A DNA stretch of 64,000 nucleotides from Streblospio benedicti (Eukaryota; Annelida; Polychaeta; Spionida; Spionidae), in NCBI GenBank assembly GCA_019095985.1, contig CM032661.1, positions 3,629,004 to 3,693,003 of the forward strand. The letters are read 5' to 3'. Shown piece by piece: positions 46,907-61,100 of this stretch. The position numbers were made by a program, and so were the translations under genes. The notes below the pieces were generated by a model that was not told where the DNA came from, searched no databases, and saw only the letters and a list, made by a program, of their open reading frames with translations. How positions within the stretch are numbered: the first letter of the stretch is position 1; each line of letters begins with the position of its first letter.

Positions 46907-49900
46907 GTAAGATTACCAAAAATCTATCCTTACTTATAAATGTGAACACAAGATTGTCAGTCAGCTAGGCGGGACATTCATGTTTTAAAAGATCTATAAC
47001 AATGTTTCATTTCCCATTATGTTTTTGGAATCCTTACATAACATTTGAAGAAGATGTTTCCATTATTGTATTCATTATGTTTTGTAGGTCTGGATCCTGA
47101 CGGCTGCATCTTTTATGAAACCACAGACTTTTCAACATCGGATTTCTTCTGTCCAGAAAACTTTTGCAAGATTGGTTATGCATATAACCCTGTAACAAAG
47201 CATTGTGACGGTCAGTTATTCCTGCTTGACAGGTCATTTATTTCCTGATCATAGACAACCATCCAAATGCCCATGACTTAGGTTGAGTCTTTCTCAATTT
47301 GGGGCTAGCTACAGCTCTATTTGAATTGGAAGTTTGGTGGTCTAGATATTGCTTTTTATGACGGGGTTCCCAGGGCGATCGGGAAACCAGGAAACACCTG
47401 CAATTTGGGTCTTGAAGCGGGAAATTGGGAATCAGCAAATTAAATTTCATTGAATCGTGCTATATTTGGGGGAAAAGCATGATTTTTGTTATTTTTGACT
47501 ATTTATCGGGCAAAATTATGCATGTTATGCACATGGGCGTTGCCATTTTAAGAATGCGCTAGATTTCACGGCAGCCAGCAAATGGCGCATCAGCTACCGC
47601 AGGTTTATACCAAACACATTTTCCAATAACAAATCTAATGAATGCGGATTCAACTTGAGGTTGAAAGTTAAAAAGTAGAGATAACTGATGTACTAAGTAT
47701 CTATATGGCCAAAACAGTATCCTTTTCAAGAAATTTTTTTATTATGATTGTTTTTCGAACAATCATAACAAATTTTATAACATGTTGAATAAAGACGTTT
47801 TGGACCAACAGGTATTTTTATATTTTTGAGTAATTTTAAAACTTAACACAGCAGAAATAGAAGAAAAATCAAATCAAATGAAACCATATGCTGTGTATCA
47901 TATCACCAGACTTTAATATCTTTGTGATGACTGGATAATTTTTTGTTTACAGCGTGTGACGACGATTTGGGCAACTGTTACTATGATGAACAGGCAGATG
48001 AACTGGTGAAACTGTCGTCTGGCTGCAAACCTGGATTCTTCTTTCAAGATGGAACCTGCCAATGTAATACTCGTTTCCCGAGATAGGGCTGGGTTTATAA
48101 GAAAGTGGGATGTGGGGGAAAAGTAAAAAAAAAGAATGATGTGCAGGGCTGCCAAGTAGTACAGATAGGTCGGGTATTAATATAGATTTCCGACCCAAAA
48201 TACCCAAATACTAATTCTACCTTCAAAATACAGATTTCCCCACTTTGTGTATTTTTCATTAATAATTACTTTTTATGAAGTAAAAGCACAGGAACTGCAT
48301 CCCAAGATAGATATGTGTGCTTGTGATTGGTGTTAAAAGCCCTGATTATTGGTTACATTACACCAGAAATACATACATATCAGTTCTGCACTTATGGATT
48401 TCTTTTTCCACCCAGTATTTTTGTAGACCGTTTGCCGTTCCATCACGGAATACCCATAAAGTACTAATTTTGGGCATCCTGAGTACAGAAATGGCTATTG
48501 AGGGGTTGGCAGCCCTGGATGTGGAAATAAAGTAAAAAAAAAAAAAAAAGAGGAATGTAGGATTTCAAGGAAGCGGGATGTGGGGAAAAAAAGCCTTCAA
48601 ATTCGTGGAATATGGGAAAAAAGTCCTAGAAATCTAGGAATGTGGGAAAGAAGGTCAAAATAATCAGGGAAGTCTGGGTTCAGAAAGCAGACAATATCAA
48701 GACGTTCGTCATTCAATGTCAAGGTTATTATGGCGAAATGCACGTACTCAGTCACTTGATTGAAAATAGGCTTTTATTACTATTATTTATTAATTATGCA
48801 ATGATTAATATGGATTAAACTGACACAAATGTGTGTGCATGTTATGGCCTGGCTATGCTATCAACTGTTGAACATTAACGTGAACCATGAATAACAAATT
48901 GACAGTGTTTTTAAGATCTACAGTACGCCCATAAGCAACTAGCTTTCCCAAAAGTTAAAAGTTTATTTTGATGTGGCAGCATGTGTCAGTAACTGCGCTG
49001 TGTGTTCTGATGATTCGACGTGCACCACATGCAACCCAGGCTTCTATCATACAGCTGGAGACCCCGACACATGCACAGGTAAAGTGTACAAATATCTCAC
49101 CATATTGTTATTCTCATGGGGGCTGAATGTGAGGATTTGACAGCTCTAAGGATTTCAGCATAAGAGAAACAATTTTCATTTTCACATGGAGAACCATTGG
49201 ACCCACTGGGTTGTCACTAATGTTCAGCCCTGTAAATATGCAGAGGACAAGATTTCGTTGTTGGTTTTATAACCATCATAGTAGGGAACAGAAAATTTGA
49301 TGAATATTTACTTATACAAATGAGTATTCATGTTGTATTTCATAAAGTTAAATTGGAAAACTCTCCAAATGTGCATGTTGTTCAAATGTTCAGCGTAATA
49401 GGGATGTGTAATGTAATATTAAAAAGCAGCGTTTTCTGGTTCCAGCTTGCCCCAATGGCTGCCTCAAGTGTAGCCTGGCTGGTGGTGAGGTTGTGTGTGA
49501 CAAATGCAATGCCAACTACGCAGGGCCTATCACAGGCACACCCAAAGTGCATTGGTAAGTCATGTCACTGTGGCAAAGTCAGAATATGTGACCCAAGCTC
49601 ATCTATAGGTAAAGAGTCATTTTGTGAGGCTTTTGAATGTTTGCCCCTGTTTGCAGCACTGGTAAACTTGTAAACTGCGCTGCTTGACTATAATTTTAAA
49701 CCCTCAAATCTGGCAACTGTTGATCAAGCCTGGGAAAGTAACATTGTTTGGCTGTGAAACTTGAAATCTGCCTGCCCTGGTATAATTGCAACCCACAGGC
49801 CTCTTGGATATCTTTATGTTGTACCCTTTATTAATGCATTTATCAAGAACCCAAAATGGCGTAACTATTTTCCATCAATTGGTAGTAGCTTTGAATAGAT

Positions 49901-52900
49901 AGGCAATTGCATCAATGGATTTGATCTTCATTTGAAAGTGGCTTTGACAGTTTTTTTTTATTATTAGAATGAATTCTTTCATTATTAATTTTCAAAAAGC
50001 TCATATATTCCATAACTCACATCTATTGATGCAGTTGCCTCGGTTAACAGTATAGGGTGGAAAAAGAGAAAAGAAAAAGTAGGATACCATAGAAAAATGA
50101 TGAATATTTTTTAATAAATCATTATCAATATTATATGTTGTAGGAGTGATTACCCTACAGGCATGTGTAGGTCGGGAAAAAAATTTAAAGTAGGCAAAAA
50201 ATATACATGTGTATTAAAAGCAAAAATTAGTCAGTGCCACATTAAGTACCCGTCCTATCGTCTCCGAGACGGTCATCTGTGTTGTCAGGACGGGTAAAAA
50301 TTTTGAGTTACTTGTCCTATGGACGTGTATTCTCAGTCACCCCAGATATCAGTTTCAATTGAATTTACAAAGAGTTTGTTGATTTGGATGCGTAAATCTT
50401 AGTTAGGACGGGTATAATTTTCAGGATACCCGTCCTATGAACAAGTATGATTTTTCTCTTATTCATGGCCCTGTTAGTACGTGTACATTTACTTATTACT
50501 ATTAGATAGGGCATGATGCTGTAACTGCAAATTGACATACTTGTAAATGTGAAAATTGTGTATGAGGAAATGGTAAAAGTTGTAATATCCACAGGTTGTA
50601 GTGCCGGATGCAGTGACTGCACGTTTTCTGAGTCCAACATCCAGTGTGCCAGCTGTGCCGTGACAATTGAGCAAAGTGGAAACAAGATCAAGTTTGTGCA
50701 GCAAGACAACACCTGTGTCCGTGAGTATCACACAGTGATTGGCCATCACCGCGAAAAAGATCGGCATCAGAATTATTGGAAATACGCTCTTAGTAAAAAA
50801 AGTCATTGCAATAGATAACATTCATAGAATCAATGCGAATATAATTACTTGATGTTAGAGGATGTTAAAATGTACTCTAAACTCTATGCAATAAATAGAA
50901 TCTATTTTGGGTTTCTCAACTATTGCTGTGGGTTTCATTATTGTGAGGCGTCTATTGGTGCAGATTAATTTGATGGAAAAAGTTTTCACATTCACTGTTT
51001 TCGATTAATGAAAAAAGATCAAGCGAATAGTCAGACGGGTAATTTGACTCACTTAGTCACTGTTTTCCGTCTTGCAACTGAATATGAAACAAAGTCTTTA
51101 GAGCATGGGAAGCAGTGTAGGACATTACTGTACTGATGGCAGCCAATGCTTCCACTACAGGTCTGAGAAACAACTGTGGACAAGGCGCGTTTTCAGCAGG
51201 CAGCGCAGGAGACACCTGCACCGAATGTTTGGAAGCGTTCGATCTCTCCGCCGGTGGAGACCAGTGTGATGGTGAGTGCTTACATGACAATCATGCCAAG
51301 TGTACGTAACACACTCGCTCAAACCGTGCATTGATTTTGATTTCAGATCATATTGGTATGACACAACAATGTTCATCATTTCCAAACTGAAGAATTTTCT
51401 TAACTTTTATTTCAAACGTTTTCGAACACTAAGCATTCCGTCTCAAATTTTTTAGCCTGTGTAAGCTAAAACGTTTGAAAAATCTTAACTTTGGACATGT
51501 AGATATTTTGTAGCACTGAGACTTCTCTCCATCACCAGGTGGTGGCACGGGACAGTAGAGGAAGTCAGTCAATGCTTGCTGTGGGAGAGGGGTCGGGGGC
51601 GCGCTGCCGTAGCCCAACGAAACTGACTTCCTTCACTGTCACGTGCTGCCACCTGGTGACAGACAAGTCTCAGACGATCAACGTGGAATTATGTCTGAAA
51701 ATATTAAGACGGTAAGTTAAAATGGATTTTCTCAAAGCTAGTCGGTTGATCCAGATGCTTGGTAGTGTTTCCATTGCTGTGAACGGACGTGTTGTGACTG
51801 CTTGTAGCCTGTGCTCCTCACTGCTCCGACTGTAGCGACACGAACGCCGGCCCCGGCAAGTGTAACACGGACGCCTGCAAGTCGGGGTACTACTACCAGC
51901 AGAGCAGCCAAACCTGTCAGGGTGAGGAGGAAGCTAACACCTCGGGGCTTACCCCCAAAAATGGTGTGAAATCAGTACCTAGAAATATAGTGCCACTGCT
52001 GAAGATATAAGACCCACAAATATGATATGTTCAATGTATACAGTTATTCATACAAATATAATGAAGCTCTGAATTAGTTTCCAAAAATATCATGTTTTAA
52101 TAATGTTCAGTTATAATGTTACTAAAAGATAATATGAATTATGGCAAAGAAAATGTTATTACCTAATAGCATAATGCATATTTGTCTGCATATGCATGAA
52201 AATGTTAGATATATGTAACCGAAAATATACAGAATTTTGAAAATTATGAACCAAAAATATAATAGATGGGGAAATTATGACACAAAAGTATAACGGACTG
52301 TGCAAAAAGGTACCTCTATCTGGTGGCATGTAGGCACCCAATGTAACCTATTGAAGACCTGAGGCCAACACATAAAACTCACCCCTGTTATAAAACTTAA
52401 AGATAATGTTCATCCCCAAAAAAAGTTTGTTCTGTAAATAATAGTACTGCTAAATGATGCCTTTTGCATAGAATTGACCGTAGTGAAAGTTTGGCGTGTC
52501 AAACTTCCTCTGCTGTCTCCGTACTGCCTCAAAAACGTACATTCGTCACACTTCGGCAGCAATGGACACTCACTGATGCCCAACGGTTTGCACCAGCTTT
52601 TGGCAGTAGAGAGACAGTACTGCCGGTTGTGCCCGAGGCTTTACAATGAAAATCACATCCATGAAATTGCTATGTGCAGGTTTTATTGGCGAGGTTGTGT
52701 TGATTGAGTGGGTTGTGGATGTCGTTGTTTACAGCCTGTGGCAACTGCCAGCAGTGTACGGCTGACGGCTGCATCCTGCCCTGTGACCGCGGATTTGTCT
52801 ACAGCAGTGGCGTCTGTTCATCATGCAACGTCAATGGTAGTTACTCGTCTGACTTGTTTTTCAGACTTTTGTGTACCCGAGTTAATGATCGAAGCATTCA

Positions 52901-55064
52901 GTTGTCAGTTATTTTGATTTTTTTTAAGGGAAGGGTGTTTTATTTTAAATTCTATTATCTTTGTGTTAATCGATTTGAATAATTTTTGCTTGGAAATAGA
53001 CAATAGATTGAAAATTGAAAGGATTCTTTCACTGCTGTTCTTTATCAAAGTACTGATTTTATATGGCCCTATGGCATTGATACACTACTCAAGCGATGCA
53101 AACATGACTTTCAGGAATGCTAAACTGCGACTACTGCCTGACTCCTGGACAGTGCATGGTTCAGGGCTGTGCTGCAGGATATAGTCTCTCTGGAGACCAC
53201 AACACATGCAAAGGTACTGTATCTCCTATCCTCGTTTCTACCTACTTTGAGTTATACATGTAGGGCAATCCTCCCTTCTGGTCCATGCTGTGATATCGAC
53301 TGTGATAAATCTTGTGTAAAAGTATAAGCATTCGCCATGAATTTCATGGATTTGGAGAGCCTCCATTATGCTTGCTTTAATCTAATAAGTGGTGGTCCAT
53401 TACACCCAGAAAGACCAAACCGGATTGCAATGATAAACATTCATTCTGTCATTCATTTGTGACAGCTGTGGTGTTGGACCTCGGACAAAAACCCACTACG
53501 TATAAAAGTATATTTGATATACAACATGCAATAATAATCCAAAAGTGAGAAAGAACGTAGTAACAAAAAAAAAAAAAAATCCGATTCTTCAACCTAAAAA
53601 TGCATGGGCATTTGGATGGACATATACAATACATATAAAAGTTTATTAAGATAATAAAATTACATTTTAAATTGTCATGAACACAATAACATGTTTTCAG
53701 CCTGTAACGAGGGTCATCCAGGCTGCACTCGCTGCATCTTCTACTTGGACGCCGACGATCAAGAAATAAAAATCTGCACGGACTGCCAGAGTGGAGGCGA
53801 CAATCAGGGCTACAAACTGGTGGACGGACAGTGTGAAGGTGAGAGCTCTTGTTGCATATGGACCAGCCAGAGATTTGTCAGCTTACTATCTACTTCAAAT
53901 TTATTGAAACCCATACTTTAAAACATAGACTTTTTACAGATTAGCATTTGAGATAGTTGAATGTTGCCAATATAAAATGAATATTGGTCATTTTGTCAAG
54001 AATCTTGCCTTGTGAAGGTAAAATGTTTAACTAGAGACATAGCCCTTGGCCAAAGAGTAAACATTGTTTCAAGAATTTGTTCATCCCTGTACATCACCAT
54101 AAACAAACGCATGTTGGCAAATGCTAATAAATATGGACTGTCGATTGCACAAGTTTTAGATAAGATTGATGAAGTATAAGCTTTTCCTTGTTTGTCTGCA
54201 TAGACCATATAATTTTCAACATCAGATTGACGTTCCAATCTTGACACGTTCAAAACTATCAATAATACATTTACAAAATTCTATCAACAATACCCATGTT
54301 CAAAACACAGTTTAAACTACAACAGACAATATGTTCAAAATTTGAATTTAGACAAGATTTTAAAATTTCAGACTTTTTTTTAATGTCACCGGCATTCTGT
54401 GCTAGTTTTCGAGGGAGAATGATCTCTTCACATCTTGCTTCAATCGTTTTCTTCTTTAATGTATCACATGCATCACCCAATCTGTTTTGCAGTTATAAGA
54501 CAATATTTAAAATCAATGTGACATCAGCAAGTCACTGTTGGTTGAGGCGTGAGACAAAACAGGCAGATCCAATATGTCAATTCAAACCTAAATCTTATAG
54601 GTTTTGTGCATACGGTTGATACCAAACATGCCAAAAACCCCTATGAAATCTATATATATATAAAGAAAGAGGCGATGTGTCACAAAAGGCTTTTTAACCA
54701 CAAGACGTACACACTCCAAATTATGTATGTACAATCAGGACAACTTGGTGGTCGTTATAATATGTCAATTCAAACCAAATCTATTATTTGTTACTATTAA
54801 AATAGAAGAATAAAGTACTTTACAGTATCTTTATTATTCTGTTTCCAGTGCACATGTAATGTACGTACATTTGATAAACGTTTGTGTATACGTTGCAGTC
54901 ACGCGTGTTGCACGTCACATGTATTATCACAGACGATGTTCCGGACCTGTTTTCTGGAGGGGTGGTGGGAGAAAGGGTGGGGGGGGGGGGGGGGGGTTGG
55001 TGGTGAGGAAGGGAGGGGAAAGGAGGCGTATTTAATCTATTCCAGATCTCATCCTTTTCAACAC

Positions 55065-55114
<50 letters not shown>

Positions 55115-58100
55115 AGGGAATGATGGAGATGCATTTAGTCTGTTCTGGACCTGTTTAGAAGGGGGATAAGGTAGAGACGGATGGGGGTGAGAAGAGGGGA
55201 GTGAAGGCGGAAGGAAGTAAACGGGAGGGTGGAACAATTGATCTATTCTGCACGTGTTTACCAAGGGGAGTAGGAGCTGGTGGGAGGGATGTTAGAGGGA
55301 TCAATTTTTGCCATACACATGTAGTGTGTACTGTGTATATGGCTGTCACATGGGAGGAAGGTGATGGAGGTGTGTTTAATCTGTCCCAGACTTGTATACT
55401 GACGGGAGCTGTTGTACGGGATGGGGGACAGAGGGAAGAATGAGGACGGATGTGAACTTCCGGATTTCATCTGTTTAACACGAGCAGCGCAGGGTAGACA
55501 GCTAGTAAAGAATAAAGGTATTTTTTGGGGAAAACGGGGGATGCATGCAACCCCTAACCCCCTGGATCTGGCTATGCATGCTTTCTCGTTGACCTTTTCT
55601 GAAATCATATCCATGACACCACTGGATCGCCGGTTGAGACTGCTCCCCCTCACCTGCCCCGTGTTATTGCAGCCTGTGGCACGGACTGTAGCAGCTGTGG
55701 GGCGGCGGGAGGCTGCGACAGCTGCCGGTCTGAGGGCGCGTGGGTGCGGGACACCATGGACAACATCTGCAAAGGTGGCACCATTATCACTATACATTGT
55801 ACTTCGATTAACCAAACTCACCTTTCGTCCCACAACTTCCTTTCACCAAGGGTCGAGGGGCATATTGTCATATAAATATTATCATGTATGTCTTGGCACA
55901 CAGAGTACAAGTTCACATGTTCTTGGCAATGGGTATTTTTATGGTGTAAAAACTTGAACAGATTATAGCTTTTTTATTTCATATCTTACGTGTATTTTGG
56001 CTTCCTTCGACTGAGTGGGAGTGTAAAAGCATTATGCAGGAAATGCATGTCGTATCTGAGTTGCTGTATGACAATCATGTTTTTGCACTCGCATACTATT
56101 TTATTAATCCCCCAATATGTTTCAATCAATCAATCAATCAAATTCACTTTTATCTTATGCAAGCCGAGTATCAATACATGTAGTTTATTTTATGCCTGTC
56201 CTCAGCGACAATGTGGAAAATGATTTCGACTAGTAGTGGTGCAAATGATCAACATAATGATTGATATATCACTCATCAGAGAAAGTATTAGCAAAGATCC
56301 CATGTGAGTCTTCACTATCAAGGGAGGTGTTACAATGTACTCAGTGTAGCTCTGATACTGTGTTTATAATTAGTACCCGAGTTAAAAACATAGTGTGAAA
56401 TAACTGTATGTGTATTGGCAGCGTGCCCTGCGAATTGTGATGCCTGCGTCATGGAAACTCTGGCCTCAAGCGAGCGCATTGTGAAGTGTTCCAACTGTGA
56501 GTTTGGTTACGGACCGTCGGGAGCCAACGGCGAAAACTGCGCCGGTGAGTGACGTCAGAATACACACTGTTCCCACCACACGTCAGCGTTTATGCCATGT
56601 CACTGATTGACACTGTATTTTTATCTACAAAAATTGCAGGGCATATAACTTAAATCATGTACCCTGATTCGTTTACCCCGAAACTATTGAATGAATAATC
56701 ACAACCATGAAATGCACAAGATTAATTGTTTTGACATTTTGTCATCAGCATGTAAGCATTAAAAGGTCATTATTTAGTCTCAGCTTGGCTTTAACTGGGA
56801 CAGGGACTATCTGTTTTTCGATTTGCAAAAACCTTTGTCCGACGATTTGAAGAAAACTACTGAATGTTATGACCCCAAACTTTCTGATCCCTCCAAGAAT
56901 GAATCCTAGATGAGACAGGACTTTTTTCGTGTCGATGTCACTTATGGTTGATATATATATATATTTGCTTTCTAATTTTTCTGTTTATATTCTTGAATTT
57001 GGTGTGTACGTTTTTGGTACGTTGGACATTTCCAGTTCATAAGTGTAACGTAATTCTAATGCGTAAAAAAGCCATATGCACAGAGGCGAGTTTGCAAGGG
57101 GACCCAAATTGTGGTTAATTTGCCATTTAGTAATCAATGAAAAATTGATATTTTCCCCTAAAACGTAGAAAACATGCACATAATAACATGTGTCCAATTG
57201 CTTTATGAGGGCAGTTAGTAAATGTGCAACCTTCTTGTGCTTTATTGTATTAGTTGGTGGGGAATCGAAATAATCACACTATTTACAATAACTTCGGTAT
57301 CTGATCTATGCATAGTTGGAACTGCTTATAGATACTTAAATGTGCTGGGACTAATTTTGTGCTCCAATGAGTACTTTTCTAGTTTTTACTATTTTCCAAA
57401 CATTCATTTACAAACTTTGTGTGCGAAACGCAATATTCAATATTCAATCTAGCCCTACCAGTATTTTAACATACTGTGATGTAATTTTTTGTCTAACAGC
57501 TTGTTTCTTAGCTATTTTGTGAGGATAAATGATTAACCACATTTGATGATCAGTTTATGTATGTAATTACGTGCGTCACAAAGAGCCTCATCCGAAATGT
57601 TCCTTGCCCCATTACAGCTTGCCACACTGACTGCACTGTCTGCGACGCCAATGGAGCCGGAAAATGTGACAAAACCAAAACCATTATTGGCTGTGGGAGT
57701 CAAGGTAATGCGTTTTTATTTGGGGATTGAATGCTAGTGATGATTCTCCATGGAAAATGTCCATGTTCAAAAACAATGTCATTAAGATTTCGATGCTGCC
57801 CATGGTTATTTGTGGAATGTGTCCAGAAGGTCCATTTATATTCCATGGATTTCCATGGAGAATCAATGAGATCCATGAACATTCTACAGCCAGGTGATTC
57901 AACTGCTGTATATTTCTATTTGGATATGGTATAGCGCATCGTATTGTGTTTCTCAATGGTGTTTCATTTCATTCCTCGCCATCTTTAAAAGCTTTACCAT
58001 TTGTATTGACCCATAATTACAGCGTTGACCTTTCAGGTGACTATTGTTCGGTCGGTTACGGTCTGGTGGCCACAGACAACACGTGCGCCGCGTGTGCCGG

Positions 58101-61100
58101 AAACTGCGTTTGGTGCAACTGTAACGGAGCGGGAAAGTGCGACAGCAATGGGTGCGAGGACGGATACGTGTACAAAGCCAGCGATATGACCTGCAGCAGT
58201 GAGTATCATTCAATATAGAAACCTTCATAAAGAGACCATCTCAGACCTATATGTAAAGACACCACCTCTATTGAAACGAAAATGCGTTTAGCTGGATCAC
58301 GCCGGTAGCGCGGGAAAACGTGTTTGCAGGTTGCTGTATTTGTGTTGTGATAAATGCACATTGCGTTGGGCACTAGTATGTATATGTAGCATATAATGGC
58401 GTTGTTGATGGGTCCACATCTCTGCCATCAGACTCGGTGGGACTTTGGCACACACTTACGTCTGCCTGTTTTACAGAATGCCCCGACAACTGTCTGTCTG
58501 GCTGCTCCTACAATGCTGCCTCAGACTCCACCACGTGTATCACTTGCAGTGCGGGATACTTTGCCAACTCCCCAACCTCAGACACATGTATCGGTGAGTT
58601 CATTAACTGTCACAACAGACGCGTGTATCGGTGACGTCATTAAATTTGACAACAGACGCGTTTATCCGTGATGTCATTGAATGTTACAACAGAAAGCAGA
58701 AGCAAGAGTTATAAATATATGTCACTGTTAGATGAATTTAAAATTTTCCCACTGTTTCTAAGCATCTTTTTATAGTGTCAGATATTTTGAAATTTCTAAA
58801 AAAATGTGTGGACATTTGAAAGAATTGAAACAAAGTCAAAATTTCCCGTCAAGGATGTCGATGATGTGTTTTTCCAGCGTGCGACACCAACTGTGTGTCT
58901 GGTTCGTGCATGTGGGACGCCACCAACCAGAAGACCCAATGCTCCGCCTGTAAACCGGGATTCCGACTCCACGCAGACGACAAGACCTGCCAGGGTGAGA
59001 CATGGGGCCTTAACATAAAGGCCTTGTTTTTACAAGTCTCACATTTTATATGTAAGCATATAAGGCAGATGAGTTAGCTATTGGGCTGGTTAGGAAACTA
59101 CAGTACCTAGCTATAGTGATGACATTTTTACAGCTGTCATACTGAGGAGTTTTGACATGTAGACTGATGAAATTTTATTTAAAAAAAATGTACCTTTAAC
59201 ACTTTTGGAGATAATCGTGTTAATGATATTATCTGGTACTTGTTTGGTTGCTATTACCTTTTGAATAAAAACGTACGGGATGGGTGATACTGCGTTGTGT
59301 AAGAGCCTCTGCTCTCTGCCTGCAGCCTGCATCAGCCACTGCCTGCAGTGTGAGGATGACACCACGTGTGGCACGGACTCCGGCCCCGACCAGTGCGCAA
59401 CCAACTACGGCGTCAGCAAGGACCGCACCCAGTGCAGGGGTGAGTGGCGTCAACCAACCAATCGGTGCTCACGGAATTATTTCCCACAGGTTCCGTGGGG
59501 GATTTCCCCAAAAAAGTTTTGAAAAATGTGATGCATTTTGTCAGCAATCTAATAATTTACAGCAAATATTGGGTACTTGAAAGACTTAAAATAGATCCTT
59601 TTGCAAACCAAGTACATGTGCCTATAATATGCGGGTTGGGGTCGGATATTTTAACACTCCACTTCGACCTTGAATATCGAGATGACAAGGCCATGAAATA
59701 TTATACATATTGTGTGAGCGATACAGATTGCAACCCCTCACCCCCTGTGGGAAATTTATACGTTCGTCGAACGTCTGCTCATTTAGTTTTATATGCTACT
59801 AAGTCATTATATAATTTATTCAATCATAGATTGTACACATTTATACGTCACACCCACCTTTTGTTCTATTGCTTCCTTCCGTCAAAACTGGTTGAATTGA
59901 AAGTTACATTCCTTGGTGCAGAATTGGCGATGCTAGTTAGAATAAATGATTTCGTAAATAGCGAGTGATGTCATCAGGTCAGAGGTCAAGTGTGATAAGA
60001 TGTGTATCGTGCTTGAATAACTTCGTTAATCATAATCTGTTATTTATAAATTTTAGTCACCACTTGTAGGAAAGGTATAAGAATGCGCAGCTATAAGAAT
60101 TAACAGATTAATGTGGCATTTAACAGCAACTGAAAAGCCTCTCTAACAATGGGTTTCGGCCATGACAGATTTTTCACTGCATTTAAAGGGGGTTTGATAA
60201 CAGCTATGCAAGCAGAATTAATCTTTTGACTTCAAATATGGACTCCTACACTTGTTTCACAAATGGTGACTTAATATTATTCGATTCCCAAGAGAATAAA
60301 CTAAGTTATTACCTACTTTTTATTGGGCAGCGTGCCCGCGGAGCTGTGCACGCTGTGAGGAGGACGCCAGCGGCACCATGGTGTGTGTGGAGTGCGCGCC
60401 GCGCCACCAGATGAACCGCGACGAGTGCCGGCCGTGCGGAGACGGCTGCGACGAGTGCCAGACCACCGTGAGTACCAGACCCCGGCGCCACCTACCGGTC
60501 AGCAGAGGAACAATGGGTGTTAGAACCAATACAACCTTTTTCACACTGCAGGCATATAGCTTGTACATCAAAACTGTTTTCTACTACATAAATCAAAGCC
60601 TATGGCCATTATGATTGCAAACTAAGCATATCTATGGGTCCCCTGAGGTGCAGGTGTTTTAATTGTAAGATTCCCATGGAAAATAACGAGGCCTGGACTC
60701 AGCATGCACATGTAGATTATTCATAGGCATCTCGCTGGCGCAGATGTTTTATACAAACTATTTCAAGGAGGCGAGCCTTTAAGTGAGCGTGAGCCCTTCT
60801 GTGGGTGTTTATTGCTAGTTTGCACACATACTCCTCGATAGTCAAAGTCAGAGTTCATGGTTGTGGCAGGGAGATGGAAAATGTCTCGAAAGTCTGAATT
60901 TAGCTACAACTTTACATCAAAGTTACAATGCAACATTAATGCAGTTCTCTTACAATATGATGCGTATCATACATGGCAGGGTTTTATTCTGGTGAAACCA
61001 CTTGTTAAGGTATAAACAAATGTTGAACTTATGCTTAGCTACAAGTGTTAATAAATCACATAATATTCTAACAACATGACATATTTGTATGAATCATTTG

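Larger units (their letters stand above)
44876..47667. repeat. Long repeat, right copy
   Basis: Partner of 40476-43288. It holds the clean versions of both exons, and the sequence continues past gttgaaag into the rest of the gene. Confidence 0.9.

Noticed and set aside
40476-47667. True tandem duplication of two exons
   Set aside because: Kept only as the less likely reading: the left copy stops at the gap and its exons carry homopolymer indels.
48064-48660. Possible exons in the purine-rich intron stretch
   Set aside because: The frames follow a dispersed low-complexity repeat found elsewhere in both orientations.
55258-55833. 191-codon open frame on the minus strand
   Set aside because: It runs antisense through the minisatellite and exon 12; its composition follows the repeats and no domain is visible.
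55412-55957. 181-codon plus-strand frame over exon 12
   Set aside because: It reads exon 12 in the wrong frame (no Cys pattern) and continues through intron; exon 12 has clear splice sites in another frame.
59444-59968. 174-codon plus-strand frame between exons 18 and 19
   Set aside because: Starts just inside the exon 18 donor and has no recognisable domain or splice partners; chance opening in an intron.
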